Positions 15,832-23,684 of a stretch of 46,165 bases of DNA are shown piece after piece. The translations under genes and the position numbers were made by a program. Every line of letters starts with the position of its first letter. The first letter of the stretch is position 1. This stretch comes from UBA11855 sp964591705 (GTDB taxonomy: Archaea > Thermoproteota > Bathyarchaeia > Bathyarchaeales > Bathycorpusculaceae), in the NCBI GenBank assembly GCA_964591705.1, contig CAZQCX010000011.1, forward strand, positions 1 to 46,165, written 5' to 3'. A model generated the notes under the pieces. The model did not search any database, was not told where the DNA came from, and saw only the letters and a program-made list of their open reading frames with translations.

Positions 15832-16680
15832 ATGAAGACGAAGATTGTTTTCTCGGAGAAATGCATAGGATATGGGAGATGGCATATTGAGGGTCCGCAG
15901 CGTGTGAAGTTAGCCCATGAGTTCTTGAGGGAGAAGGGATACGAGTTTCTTCAGCCTGAGCCTGCGGAGGAGGAGAATCTGCTGCGGGTGCATGATGGGG
16001 ACTACCTGTGGAATCTGCGGAAGGGACTGGTCGAGGATTCTGACACGCCTGCTTATGACAACGTTTTCGAGTTCGCTCGGCTGTCAGCAGGAGGCGCGCT
16101 GCTTGCTTTGGAAGCGGGTGGCTTTTCCTTGATGCGTCCCCCGGGGCATCATGCGGGTGTATTTGGCTCAGCGTTGGGGGTTTTTTCGCGAGGTTTCTGT
16201 TATCTGAACAACATTGCAATCGCGGTTAAGGAATGCGGAAGGAAAACATTAGTTTTGGATATTGATGGGCACCATGGAAATGGCACTCAGGAGGTTTTCC
16301 AAGGTGACTCAAAGGTCATCTACGTTTCGATTCATAGGCATCCCCACTACCCGGGAACTGGTTTCAGTTCTGAGGGAAACTGTTTGAATTTCCCATTGCC
16401 TGCTGATTGCGGTGAGAAGAGGTATTTGGAAACGCTTGATCGCGCCTTGGGAATGATTGTGAGCGAACAGTTTGAAGTTGTTGCGGTTTCAGCGGGGTTT
16501 GACACTTATTCTGGGGATCTGGCTTCTCTGGGTCTGGGTGATAAGAGCTATTTTGAAATTGGAAAAAGGATTGCTCAGCTGAGTAAGAAAACGTTTTTCG
16601 TGTTGGAAGGCGGCTATATGGGTGAAAAAGTTGGAAGAGGCATTGATCAATTGCTTGTTGGTTTTGAGAGCATGATCTGA
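15832..16680 (+). CDS. Histone-deacetylase-family amidohydrolase (AcuC/HDAC-like)
   Basis: A 282-residue zinc-dependent deacetylase of the HDAC/AcuC/acetylpolyamine amidohydrolase superfamily. All catalytic elements are present: RPPGHHAG (tandem general-base histidines), DIDGHHGNGTQE (zinc Asp and His), GFDTYSGD (second zinc Asp), and LEGGYMG (C-terminal loop). The substrate may be an acetylated lysine, an acetylpolyamine or another amide. ATG 15832 matches the family start (MKTKIVFSEKC); a TATA-like GTATTTTAATG at 15779-15789 lies about 45 bases upstream. The same window encodes a GNAT-fused acyl-CoA synthetase and two deoxyhypusine synthases, so both protein-acetyl and polyamine roles are conceivable. 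Confidence 0.9.
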   Translation: MKTKIVFSEKCIGYGRWHIEGPQRVKLAHEFLREKGYEFLQPEPAEEENLLRVHDGDYLWNLRKGLVEDSDTPAYDNVFEFARLSAGGALLALEAGGFSLMRPPGHHAGVFGSALGVFSRGFCYLNNIAIAVKECGRKTLVLDIDGHHGNGTQEVFQGDSKVIYVSIHRHPHYPGTGFSSEGNCLNFPLPADCGEKRYLETLDRALGMIVSEQFEVVAVSAGFDTYSGDLASLGLGDKSYFEIGKRIAQLSKKTFFVLEGGYMGEKVGRGIDQLLVGFESMI

Positions 16681-16712
16681 GAAGGATCAAATGAATTGGG
16701 TGTGGGTTACAG

Positions 16713-16721
16713 AAATATTTA
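16713..16721 (+). promoter_or_regulatory. TATA box of the ferredoxin gene
   Basis: AAATATTTA lies about 34 bases before ATG 16751, predicting a transcript with a leader of under 10 bases. Confidence 0.45.
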
Positions 16722-16750
16722 GATAGCTCAAACGGCTTGCTTATTGGAAC

Positions 16751-17359
16751 ATGCAGCAGCCCAAATTCCCCGAAAGGAAGTTCGTTTCTGTTGACCCAAG
16801 CAAGTGCACTGGTTGTGGAATCTGTGAATATGCTTGCACTCTGGAAAAGGGTGAAGCCTCGAATCCGCTTAGATCCAGAATTCGCATAATACGTGTGACG
16901 CCCCTTTTCAATTTCGCTTTGGCTTGCAGATTTTGTGAGGAGGCAGAATGTGTAAAGGCATGCCCAGAGAAGGCATTGTCGCAGAGTGAGAAAACAGGCA
17001 TTTTGATGGTTAATGAGAAGAAGTGCAAGGGTTGCGACTGGTGTATCCAAGCGTGTCCTCACGGCGGGATTGTTCTTCATCCTGATTCCGGCATAGTCAT
17101 GGCATGCGATCAATGTAGTGGTGAACCGAAATGCATAGAGGCTTGTCCGGAGGAGGCCTTGGAACTGGTCTCTGATGACGAGGCAGCTGAGAAACGCTTC
17201 ATGGATGCCATGGATAAGCTTCCCGCAGAAACTGAGCGGTTGACTGAAGCGGTGAAGAATAAGGATTGGAAACCGTTGTTGGCGGATGCTGAGAAACGTG
17301 CCTTGAAGGTTACTGAGAAACTGGAAGAATTGAACCGTAAAGCGAAAGCCAAGAAATGA
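16751..17359 (+). CDS. Four-cluster 4Fe-4S ferredoxin (CooF/HycB-like)
   Basis: A 202-residue iron-sulfur electron-transfer protein. Four cysteine groups can be read: CTGCGICEYAC, CRFCEEAECVKAC, CKGCDWCIQAC and CDQCSGEPKCIEAC, the arrangement of HycB/CooF/DmsB-type subunits that wire redox enzymes together. After about residue 145 a charged helical tail (KLPAETERLTEAVKNKDW...) extends beyond the usual ferredoxin fold. No membrane segment is present. The partner oxidoreductase is not next to it; CODH at the left edge is one candidate by analogy with CooF but this is inference only. Confidence 0.9.
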   Translation: MQQPKFPERKFVSVDPSKCTGCGICEYACTLEKGEASNPLRSRIRIIRVTPLFNFALACRFCEEAECVKACPEKALSQSEKTGILMVNEKKCKGCDWCIQACPHGGIVLHPDSGIVMACDQCSGEPKCIEACPEEALELVSDDEAAEKRFMDAMDKLPAETERLTEAVKNKDWKPLLADAEKRALKVTEKLEELNRKAKAKK

Positions 17360-17478
17360 CTTTTTCTGTTTCCCCAACGATCTAGACTCGCAATGTTCAC
17401 CGCAGGTAGACCAAGGGCAGTGCTTCCGTTCATGTGAAGAGGCGATTCTTTAAGTACCTCTGTGATCAAGTTCTGTTT

Positions 17479-18330
17479 ATGGGCTACAGGCCTCAAGTCA
17501 AGTCATCCCGAAGCGTGAGAGGTTATCAAAAGAACCAGCGCGACAAAGCGAGAGCAAGAAAACAGAAGCAGCCGCCAAGCTATTGGGACACAGGAGAAGA
17601 TCGTGGCTTGCTTCCACGAAAAGAAGCGATCGAAAAAACTCTCAAGAGTTTGCAAGTCTTAGGCAACCAAAAATTCGCATTGTCGCCTTTCAGCCAGTAC
17701 TTCGATGACTGGCTCGTTAATCTAAGAGAAGTCCTCTCGGTTTTTGAGTCAAATCCGTTGATAAAGGCAGACGAAAGCTTTGTAACAGAACGATCTCGAA
17801 TAATGGCTGATATCGAAGGCGAATTGATCAAGCGAAGACTTGAAGAAGCAGAGCTCAAAGAAAGACTGAAAGTGCGCTCAGAGAAGAGTCATCTGTTGAC
17901 AAAAATCGATACCGACCATGCGGGTGAGACAAGAGAACTGAAAATAAAGAGAAATGGCGAAATTAAAAACCTAACTAAAACTGTCAATGAACTTGAGAGG
18001 CAACTTGAGGAAATTGACGGTGTAAAAACGAGCTTCTTCAATCCTTTCGCAAAGAGAGCCAAGGCACAGAAGCGAAAGGAAACAGCTGCAAAGCTTGGTT
18101 CAGCTAAAAAAGAACTTGAAATGGCGATTCAGAACTTTGCTGTTGAGCAAGAGCAGCTCCATGATGAGTACGAAAAGAAGAAACAGAGAATTATTGAAGA
18201 GGCGCAATTGCTTGAGAAAGAAACCGGGAAACTGGAAACCGACAACTCTCAGCGATACAGGCATGCGGCATGCGATTCATTGATTGAAGTCATCGAGGGG
18301 TTCTTGGCAAGAGAGGCACAAACGGAATAG
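17479..18330 (+). CDS. Coiled-coil protein of unknown function
   Basis: I do not recognise a family. The 283-residue product starts with a basic, disordered-looking segment (VKSSRSVRGYQKNQRDKARARK), then a short globular-looking stretch (FALSPFSQYFDDWLVNLREVL), and from about residue 110 onward is dominated by charged heptad-like helices (ELIKRRLEEAELKERLK, ELERQLEEIDG, KKKQRIIEEAQLLEKETGKLE), broken near residue 190 by FFNPFAKRAK. No signal peptide, membrane span or cysteine motif is seen. TTCTTTAAGTAC at 17444-17455 is a plausible TATA box, favouring a leaderless start at ATG 17479 over GTG 17434. Confidence 0.75.
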   Translation: MGYRPQVKSSRSVRGYQKNQRDKARARKQKQPPSYWDTGEDRGLLPRKEAIEKTLKSLQVLGNQKFALSPFSQYFDDWLVNLREVLSVFESNPLIKADESFVTERSRIMADIEGELIKRRLEEAELKERLKVRSEKSHLLTKIDTDHAGETRELKIKRNGEIKNLTKTVNELERQLEEIDGVKTSFFNPFAKRAKAQKRKETAAKLGSAKKELEMAIQNFAVEQEQLHDEYEKKKQRIIEEAQLLEKETGKLETDNSQRYRHAACDSLIEVIEGFLAREAQTE

Positions 18331-18452
18331 ACCAAATAGGTTCGCACATCTATAGATAGGACTGAGACCTTAGCCGAGTACAGCAGATCATCTGTTGATG
18401 ACTGTAGAAAAACATCCTCGCACCACATCGAACTTGATGAAGGTGAAATGCC

Positions 18453-18923
18453 CTGCCAGTCTCGATCAGATACGGATTCAAACAGTGCTTCAATGTGCCA
18501 GCTCGGAAAGCGTACCAATGGTGCACAGACTATACGCCTGAAGATCCAAGCCTAATGGGAGAAGAGAAAGTAACACGAGAAACCAAGAGCATCGCAAAAG
18601 AAGTAATCATTCTCATTGACACATACTCAGGAAGTTCTGAGAACTTAGCAAAACAAAGACTTGTTTGCCTATATGCAGAAAGACTCTCTTGGACAAGCAC
18701 TCACCTGGTTGGACCAAACAAGCATCCACAGTTTCTGTATAGAATCGTTCCAGAAGAGAAGACGAGCTGCCACCTCATCTTCATTGGACTGAACCTCGAA
18801 TATGGTCTCAAGGAAACCACCAGCCGAAAACAGACAGAGCATATAGCCAGAAACCAAACGAGAATCGATTCGGCAGCCGAGGAGAAACTGGCAGCTGAAT
18901 TGGAAGAAGAACTAAAACAATAA
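18453..18923 (+). CDS. SRPBCC/START-like domain protein with CTG start
   Basis: About 156 residues that fit the SRPBCC helix-grip fold: the opening SIRYGFKQCFNVPARKAYQWCTDYTPEDPSLMGE matches the usual strand, then the V-PA-KVY-WLTDY helix, then the D..LMG segment of this superfamily. Most relatives bind hydrophobic ligands or act as cyclases. The domain requires residues upstream of the first GTG (18495). The only candidate after the preceding stop is CTG at 18453, preceded by AGGTGA (18441-18446), a six-base match to the archaeal anti-Shine-Dalgarno, with a 6-base spacer. The C-terminal tail is helical and charged. Ligand and role are unknown. Confidence 0.72.
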   Translation: MPVSIRYGFKQCFNVPARKAYQWCTDYTPEDPSLMGEEKVTRETKSIAKEVIILIDTYSGSSENLAKQRLVCLYAERLSWTSTHLVGPNKHPQFLYRIVPEEKTSCHLIFIGLNLEYGLKETTSRKQTEHIARNQTRIDSAAEEKLAAELEEELKQ

Positions 18924-19150
18924 ACAGGCAAATCCAATCAAAGAGAATGCTTGTCAAAGCTGTCTCCAGCTGCTTCCTCCGAAAGGAGAGGGCAAAGAGC
19001 GGAACTTGCACACCATGCTAAGTGGATACGTCTCCCGCATGCCCCCTATTCTTTGTTCTAAACCAGGGGGATATTGTCTGCAATAGCATGCCAACAAGCT
19101 TGAAACCTTAGAATCGCGGTTATTTCCGCAGAATATGGCTTAATTGAGGT

Positions 19151-19238
19151 TGGTGCGGGGGGTGGGATTTGAACCCACGAACCCCTGCGGGATAGGAGCC
19201 TCAGTCCTACGCCTTTGGCCATGCTGGGCGACCCCCGC
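19151..19238 (-). tRNA. tRNA-Leu (anticodon GAG), CCA encoded
   Basis: A class II tRNA on the minus strand. The acceptor stem GCGGGGG pairs with CCCCCGC; the anticodon arm TAGGA-CTGAGGC-TCCTA gives anticodon GAG; the long variable arm is TCCCGCAGGGG-like; the T arm is GTGGG-TTCAAAT-CCCAC. Discriminator A (19154) is followed by an encoded CCA (19151-19153). No intron is seen. The flanking gaps (18924-19150 and 19239-19378) hold no gene I can support. Confidence 0.96.
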
Positions 19239-19378
19239 AACGACTTCGCCGAGGCGGCGTGTGATGCTGCAATAGATAGAAATCGGCATGGTGTTAAAAG
19301 GATTACTTCACTCGACGCCAATCCGCTTTAAATAGAGGGAGTGGGTAGACAACCGAGAGCAACAAGGGTTGGTCATCT

Positions 19379-19960
19379 TCACCTAGTAAGCAAGAAAACC
19401 CCTATTTCTGCGAAAAGATTCGGCAGAAATCTCACCATTCTGTTATTGGCTATGAAGACTGCCTGCTTAATCGCGATTCTCCGTTTTGCACAATACTCCT
19501 TGAAGTCTGCGATGCTCAGAAAGTGAAGGTTTGGCGTGTCGTACCACTCGTAAGGCAGTGCCGGCATCACTGGAACCTTCCCACCAAAGAAAATCTGGAA
19601 CCTTGCTCTGAAGTGAACGAAGTTAGGGAAACCAACAATGGCTCTCCTCCCAACCCGCAGAGCCTCCTCCAGAACGAAGTCGGGCTTTTTCACCTGCTGA
19701 AAAGTCTGATTCAACACCACGTAATCAAACGACTTGTCAGAAAAATCAGCCAAACCTGTATCTATGTCCTCGTGGAAAACGCTCAACCCCTGCGCAACAC
19801 ACTGGTGAATCGCTTCCTCACTGATCTCTATACCCTGAGCTCGAACCTGCTTCTCACGAACCAGAAGTGACAACAGCTCGCCGTCGCCGCAGCCCAAATC
19901 CAAAATCGAAGAGCCTGCCTGAATCCATCCGGCGATGACTTCGCGCTCCACTTTCCTCAT
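19379..19960 (-). CDS. metW: MetW-like methyltransferase-fold protein
   Basis: A 193-residue class I SAM-fold protein of the MetW family. It begins MRKVEREVIAGWIQAGSSILDLGCGDGELL (motif I), followed by QGIEISEEAIHQCVAQGLSV, DYVVLNQTFQQV and the MetW-typical GFPNFVHFRARFQIFFGGKVPV...LPYEWYDTPNLHFLS. In bacteria MetW is co-encoded with MetX and supports its homoserine acyltransferase role. ATG 19960 overlaps the metX stop by four bases (ATGA), strong evidence of translational coupling; the open frame upstream of it is only overlap with metX. Confidence 0.92.
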   Translation of the reverse strand: MRKVEREVIAGWIQAGSSILDLGCGDGELLSLLVREKQVRAQGIEISEEAIHQCVAQGLSVFHEDIDTGLADFSDKSFDYVVLNQTFQQVKKPDFVLEEALRVGRRAIVGFPNFVHFRARFQIFFGGKVPVMPALPYEWYDTPNLHFLSIADFKEYCAKRRIAIKQAVFIANNRMVRFLPNLFAEIGVFLLTR

Positions 19961-21117
19961 GCTTGAGCGCCACCGTTCCCATTTATCGCTGTTTTCAAGA
20001 AATGACCGACTAGGCGTGCTTCTTGCTCGGTCTCTAAAAGAAACGCGTCGTGCCCGTAGGTGCTGCTCAACTCGCAGTAACTCGCATCCACACCTGCCAC
20101 CTTGCACGCCTTCACTATCTCTTTCGACTGGTAAACGGGGTAGAGCCAATCCGACTGGAATCCGACAACCAAAACTTTCGCTGCCAAGCCCTTGAACACG
20201 CTGTCAAGGCTGTGCCCGTTCAAGAGGTTGAAGTAGTCAATCGCTTTCGTTATGTACAAATAGCTGTTGGCATCAAAGCGCTTGACGAAGTTGTCGCCAC
20301 GATAACGCAGGTACCCTTCCACCTCAAAGTCAGCCGAGAACTTGAACGGCTCCCTGTCAGCTCGAACGCGTCTGCCGAACTTCTCCGACATTGACACGTC
20401 ACTCATATACGTAATGTGCCCGATCATCCTCGCCACGGCCAAGCCTTTCGCTGGGGCTCTGCCGCCGTAGTAGTTGCCGTTTCTCCAGTTCGGGTCAGCC
20501 ATCACCGCCTGTCGACCAACCTCATTGAACGCGATTTGCTGCGGCGTATGCTTCATCGTCGTCGCGATGGGGATAGCTGCCCGTATCCTTCCGGGATAGG
20601 CGACCATCCACTGTAAGACTTGCATTCCGCCCATCGACCCGCCAATGACGGCTAGAAGCTTGTCGACGCCCAAGTGGTCGATGAGGCGTCGCTGAGCGTT
20701 GACCATGTCCCCGATGGTGATCAAAGGAAAATCCAAAGCATACGGGTTGCCAGTCCTCGGGTTAATCGACGAAGGCCCCGTGGAGCCCTTGCAGCCGCCG
20801 AGGACGTTGCTGCATATCACGAAGTACTTGTTGGTGTCGATGCCCTTTCCCGGACCGACAAAGTTGTCCCACCAACCGACGGCGCCTTTTTTGGATAATC
20901 CAGCAACGTGGGCATCGCCGCTAAGGGCATGAAGAACAAGAATTGCGTTCGACTTCTTTTCGTCGAGAGCACCGTACGTCTTGTACGCTAGCGTCACAGA
21001 ACCTAGGTTTTCCCCTGATTCGAGGACAAACTCGTCATCTGGACCTGCAAATGTGAACTGTTTTGTTTCCACGTTGCTCAACGTTTTGGCAACAGCAGTG
21101 AAATTCTTTGCCTCCAA
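19957..21117 (-). CDS. metX: Homoserine O-acyltransferase (MetX)
   Basis: Activates homoserine for direct sulfhydrylation. The 386-residue alpha/beta-hydrolase-fold enzyme has HALSGDAHV (oxyanion region), the nucleophile elbow GGSMGGMQ, the catalytic Asp in FQSDWLYP and the catalytic His in TYGHDAFLLE. Acetyl versus succinyl specificity cannot be fixed by eye. It lies 37 bases after metY and is coupled to metW, so metY-metX-metW is one operon. The start is uncertain: TTG 21117 lacks a clear Shine-Dalgarno, and TTG or GTG near 21081-21072 would also keep the whole catalytic domain. Confidence 0.94.
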   Translation of the reverse strand: MEAKNFTAVAKTLSNVETKQFTFAGPDDEFVLESGENLGSVTLAYKTYGALDEKKSNAILVLHALSGDAHVAGLSKKGAVGWWDNFVGPGKGIDTNKYFVICSNVLGGCKGSTGPSSINPRTGNPYALDFPLITIGDMVNAQRRLIDHLGVDKLLAVIGGSMGGMQVLQWMVAYPGRIRAAIPIATTMKHTPQQIAFNEVGRQAVMADPNWRNGNYYGGRAPAKGLAVARMIGHITYMSDVSMSEKFGRRVRADREPFKFSADFEVEGYLRYRGDNFVKRFDANSYLYITKAIDYFNLLNGHSLDSVFKGLAAKVLVVGFQSDWLYPVYQSKEIVKACKVAGVDASYCELSSTYGHDAFLLETEQEARLVGHFLKTAINGNGGAQA

Positions 21118-21154
21118 TGAGTAATTTTGATGGTCAGCCTAGCGCTACCGTTGA

Positions 21155-22456
21155 TTAGGGTTTGGCTGACAGTTTCAACGCTTGATCTATGTCATCGATG
21201 ATATCGTCGATGTGTTCAATGCCGACCGACAAGCGTATGTAATCCTCGGTCACGCCAGTTTCTGCCTGTTCTTTCCTCGTGAGCTGCTGATGAGTTGTAG
21301 AAGCCGGGTGAATCACGAGGCTTTTTGCGTCGCCGATGTTCGCCAGGTGCGAGAAGAGCTTCACCGAGTTGATGAACCTCTTGCCTGCCTCCAAACCTCC
21401 CTTTATGCCGAAACCCACAATACCGCCAAAGCCTTTCTTCAGATACTTGGAAGCTACGTTGTGATTTGGGTTGTCGGGCAAGCCCGGATAGTTCACCCAA
21501 TTGACAAGCGAGTGATTCTTGAGGAACATTGCAACTTTCAAAGCGTTCTCCGAGTGCCTTTGCTGCCTCAATGGCAAGGTTTCCAAACCCTGCAGGAACA
21601 GGAATGCATTGAACGGACTCAAAGCCGCACCCACATCCCGCTGCCACTGTACCCGAGCCTTAATTATGAAGGCAACGTTTCCCAGTTCTGGAAAGTTCCC
21701 GAAGGTTTCCCAGAACTTAAGTCTGTGGTAGCTTGGGTCAGGCTCGGTGAATTCTGGGAATTTGCCGTTGCTCCAGTTGAATTTTCCGGAGTCGACGATC
21801 ACGCCTCCGACGCTGGTCCCGTGTCCCCCTATATACTTGGTTGCAGAATCGGTGATGATGTCCGCGCCGTAATCTATGGGTCGGACCAAGCCAACGCCCA
21901 CGGTGTTGTCGACGACAAAAGGAATGCCCGCGGCGTGTGCTATCTCGGCGATTGCCTCGAAGTCTGGCACATCAAGCTTGGGGTTGCCGACGGTTTCTGC
22001 ATAGATCGCCCTTGTCTTAGAGTTGATTGCCTCCTCAAATGCATCTGGCTTCGAGGATTCGACAAACTTCACGGTCCTCCCAAGTTTTGGGAAAGTGTAA
22101 TGGAATTGCTGGTAAGTTCCACCGTATAGATTGTTAGCAGAGACTATTTCATCGCCTACCTGCGTGATGGTCAGCAACGCAAAGGTTTGTGCTGCTTGTC
22201 CTGAGCCAACGCCCAACGCGCCTGTGCCTCCTTCGATAGCGGCGATCCGTTTTTCAAAAATGTCGTTGGTTGGGTTCATGATTCGCGTGTAGATGTTACC
22301 GAACTCCTTGAGCGCAAAAAGATTCGCTGCATGCTCGGTGCTCTTAAACACATATGATGTTGTTTGGTATATTGGCACGGCTCTTGCCCCGGTTGCAGGG
22401 TCGGACGTTTCCTGTCCAGCGTGCAAGGCCAGCGTTTCAAGTTTTGCCTGTGTCAT
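21155..22456 (-). CDS. metY: O-acetylhomoserine sulfhydrylase (MetY)
   Basis: A PLP enzyme that makes homocysteine from O-acylhomoserine and sulfide. The 433-residue protein has the Cys/Met-metabolism fold: LALHAGQETSDPATGARAVPIYQTTS at the N-terminus, YTRIMNPTNDIFEKRIAAIEGG, VVDNTVG, and the PLP lysine in DSATKYIGGHG; the C-terminal domain includes SLVIHPASTTHQQLT. Length matches the family. ATG 22456 heads the metYXW operon. Its predicted promoter on the minus strand (CATATAAC, 22507-22514) is overlapped by an ATAAC-N3-GTTAT repeat. Confidence 0.95.
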   Translation of the reverse strand: MTQAKLETLALHAGQETSDPATGARAVPIYQTTSYVFKSTEHAANLFALKEFGNIYTRIMNPTNDIFEKRIAAIEGGTGALGVGSGQAAQTFALLTITQVGDEIVSANNLYGGTYQQFHYTFPKLGRTVKFVESSKPDAFEEAINSKTRAIYAETVGNPKLDVPDFEAIAEIAHAAGIPFVVDNTVGVGLVRPIDYGADIITDSATKYIGGHGTSVGGVIVDSGKFNWSNGKFPEFTEPDPSYHRLKFWETFGNFPELGNVAFIIKARVQWQRDVGAALSPFNAFLFLQGLETLPLRQQRHSENALKVAMFLKNHSLVNWVNYPGLPDNPNHNVASKYLKKGFGGIVGFGIKGGLEAGKRFINSVKLFSHLANIGDAKSLVIHPASTTHQQLTRKEQAETGVTEDYIRLSVGIEHIDDIIDDIDQALKLSAKP

Positions 22457-22496
22457 TTCTCATCTTCCTTGGTTTTTGTTGGTAAGAAGTGATTGA

Positions 22497-22509
22497 ATAA
22501 CAGCGTTAT
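22497..22509. promoter_or_regulatory. Inverted repeat ATAAC-N3-GTTAT at the metY promoter
   Basis: ATAAC-agc-GTTAT, a perfect 5+5 inverted repeat. It partly covers the minus-strand TATA of metY (predicted start of transcription near 22485) and lies about 32 bases upstream of the TATA of the divergent HTH-CBS gene. The same repeat recurs at cysK and, with one mismatch, at the small HTH gene. Confidence 0.6.
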
Positions 22510-22540
22510 ATGCCTTCTTGCGGATTTTATTCCAAAAAGA

Positions 22541-22547
22541 ATATAAT
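22541..22547 (+). promoter_or_regulatory. TATA box of the HTH-CBS regulator
   Basis: ATATAAT centred 26 bases before ATG 22570, the spacing expected for a leaderless archaeal transcript beginning at the ATG. This supports 22570 over the longer frame beginning at 22510. Confidence 0.6.
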
Positions 22548-22569
22548 CCTAACCCCCAAAAACTATAGC

Positions 22570-23124
22570 ATGTTTCCATCACTCGAGGACATCGCCAAAA
22601 AAAGACGAACCCTTGGCTTGAAACAAGCCGAGCTAGCAAGATTGGCCGGCGTAAGCCAGTCCCTTGTTGCAAAACTCGAATCAGGAAAAATCGATTCTTC
22701 ATATACAAAAGTCAAGACAATATTCGATGTGCTCGACCGATTAGAAGCAAAAACCAGAATTCAAGAGGAAAAAGTGGTGCCCAACGAAGTGATCGGGGTA
22801 CAAAAGGATGAGCCAATTTCGAAGGTCATTCGATTGATGAAGGAACACAACTACTCGCAAATACCTGTTTTTAAAGGGAAACACTCGGTCGGCAGCATCT
22901 CCGAAAAAACAATTCTTCGACAGATCCTCGCGGGCAAGGACTTGGCGCACATATCCAAAATGCCCGCTGAACAAATCATGGAGGAAGCCTTCCCTCAAGT
23001 CGGCGAAGATGCGCCTTTGTCGTTAATTTCGAGCCTTTTGCAGACTTATGCAGCGATTCTGGTGGCGAGAAAAGGCGCCGTCGTCGGCATAATTACTAAA
23101 GCTGACCTGCTGAGAATAATCTAG
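22570..23124 (+). CDS. HTH (XRE-type) regulator with a CBS-domain pair
   Basis: A 184-residue predicted transcription factor. Residues 1-60 form a Cro/C1-type HTH (LEDIAKKRRTLGLKQAELARLAGVSQSLVAKLESG), and residues 70-184 form two CBS motifs (VQKDEPISKVIRLMKEHNYSQIPVF... and AFPQVGEDAPLSLISSLLQTYAAILVARKGAVVGIITKADLL). CBS pairs in archaea often sense adenosyl ligands such as AMP, ATP or SAM. It is divergent from metYXW and could sense SAM or adenylates to control methionine synthesis; this is inference from position. Confidence 0.9.
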   Translation: MFPSLEDIAKKRRTLGLKQAELARLAGVSQSLVAKLESGKIDSSYTKVKTIFDVLDRLEAKTRIQEEKVVPNEVIGVQKDEPISKVIRLMKEHNYSQIPVFKGKHSVGSISEKTILRQILAGKDLAHISKMPAEQIMEEAFPQVGEDAPLSLISSLLQTYAAILVARKGAVVGIITKADLLRII

Positions 23125-23174
23125 CCCCTCCGTGGGCAACATTCTTTCAAGGCGGCAGATTGAGCTTATTAGGT

Positions 23175-23187
23175 ATAAGTGCGTTAT
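23175..23187. promoter_or_regulatory. Inverted repeat ATAAG-N3-GTTAT on the small HTH gene promoter
   Basis: ATAAG-tgc-GTTAT; the wider context GTATAA-gtgcg-TTATAC (23173-23189) is a perfect 6+6 inverted repeat. It coincides with the TATA box positioned about 28 bases before the leaderless ATG 23204, a geometry for autorepression. Confidence 0.6.
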
Positions 23188-23203
23188 ACTCCTATGAGCA
23201 GAG

Positions 23204-23554
23204 ATGAGCGCGCGATGCGAAACAGTAGGCAAATACTTTCTGCCAGCATTCAGGGCACTAATCGCAGAGGAACTCGTGCACACTTACAACATGACTCAAG
23301 TTGAAACAGCCAAAAGGCTTGGAACCACCCAGGCAGCCATAAGCCAATACCTCAGTTCAAAACGTGCCTACAAAAGCGCAGAACAGTTCAAAGACATTTT
23401 GCCCAAGATCAAAGTGATGGCGCACGAAACAGCAAGGCGCCTAGCCAACAATGAGATGAGCGCTGATGAGATAGCTGTCGATGTGTGCAAACTCTGCTCG
23501 AGTCTCAGCGAGGAAGAAGAATCAAACAAGACTGGCAACGATTACGAAATATAG
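23204..23554 (+). CDS. Small HTH transcriptional regulator (COG2522-like)
   Basis: A 116-residue DNA-binding protein. The HTH is LVHTYNMTQVETAKRLGTTQAAISQYLSSKR (around residues 26-56), with the N-terminal CETVGKYFLPAFRALIAEELV typical of the archaeal COG2522 group and a C-terminal cysteine pair DVCKLCSSL that may bind metal or an Fe-S cluster together with Cys5. It stands between metYXW and cysK-cysE and carries on its own promoter the same inverted repeat found at metY and cysK, which makes it the leading candidate for the regulator of this sulfur island, possibly redox- or sulfide-responsive through its cysteines. Confidence 0.87.
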   Translation: MSARCETVGKYFLPAFRALIAEELVHTYNMTQVETAKRLGTTQAAISQYLSSKRAYKSAEQFKDILPKIKVMAHETARRLANNEMSADEIAVDVCKLCSSLSEEEESNKTGNDYEI

Positions 23555-23630
23555 TCCAGACAAATACTGAAAATCGCCTCGCCCGGCAAGACTGCTTTGA
23601 AAAACAAGGTGGCTGCCGAGATAGTAAGAA

Positions 23631-23664
23631 TTTTATATCGGACTAGACTTCATAACATTGTTAT
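23631..23664 (+). promoter_or_regulatory. cysK promoter with ATAAC-N3-GTTAT operator
   Basis: TATA box TTTATATC at about 23632-23639 predicts transcription start near 23660. The perfect inverted repeat ATAAC-att-GTTAT at 23652-23664 covers that start site, so a bound protein would block initiation. GAGGTGA at 23671-23677 is a near-consensus Shine-Dalgarno, 7 bases before ATG 23685. Confidence 0.65.
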
Positions 23665-23684
23665 AACAGTGAGGTGAAGAAGAC

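Noticed and set aside
16364..17377. A 337-codon open frame on the minus strand across the HDAC-type and ferredoxin genes
   Set aside because: It crosses two strongly supported genes, its product is compositionally odd (rich in Ser, Phe, Gln, His), and no promoter is seen.
19323..19334. CGCTTTAAATAG, a TATA-like element on the plus strand after tRNA-Leu
   Set aside because: No plus-strand gene or structured RNA could be found downstream; it may be chance or serve an unannotated transcript.
21182..22129. A 315-codon open frame on the plus strand opposite metY
   Set aside because: It is the antisense shadow of a well-conserved PLP enzyme; its translation has no recognisable fold and no Shine-Dalgarno.
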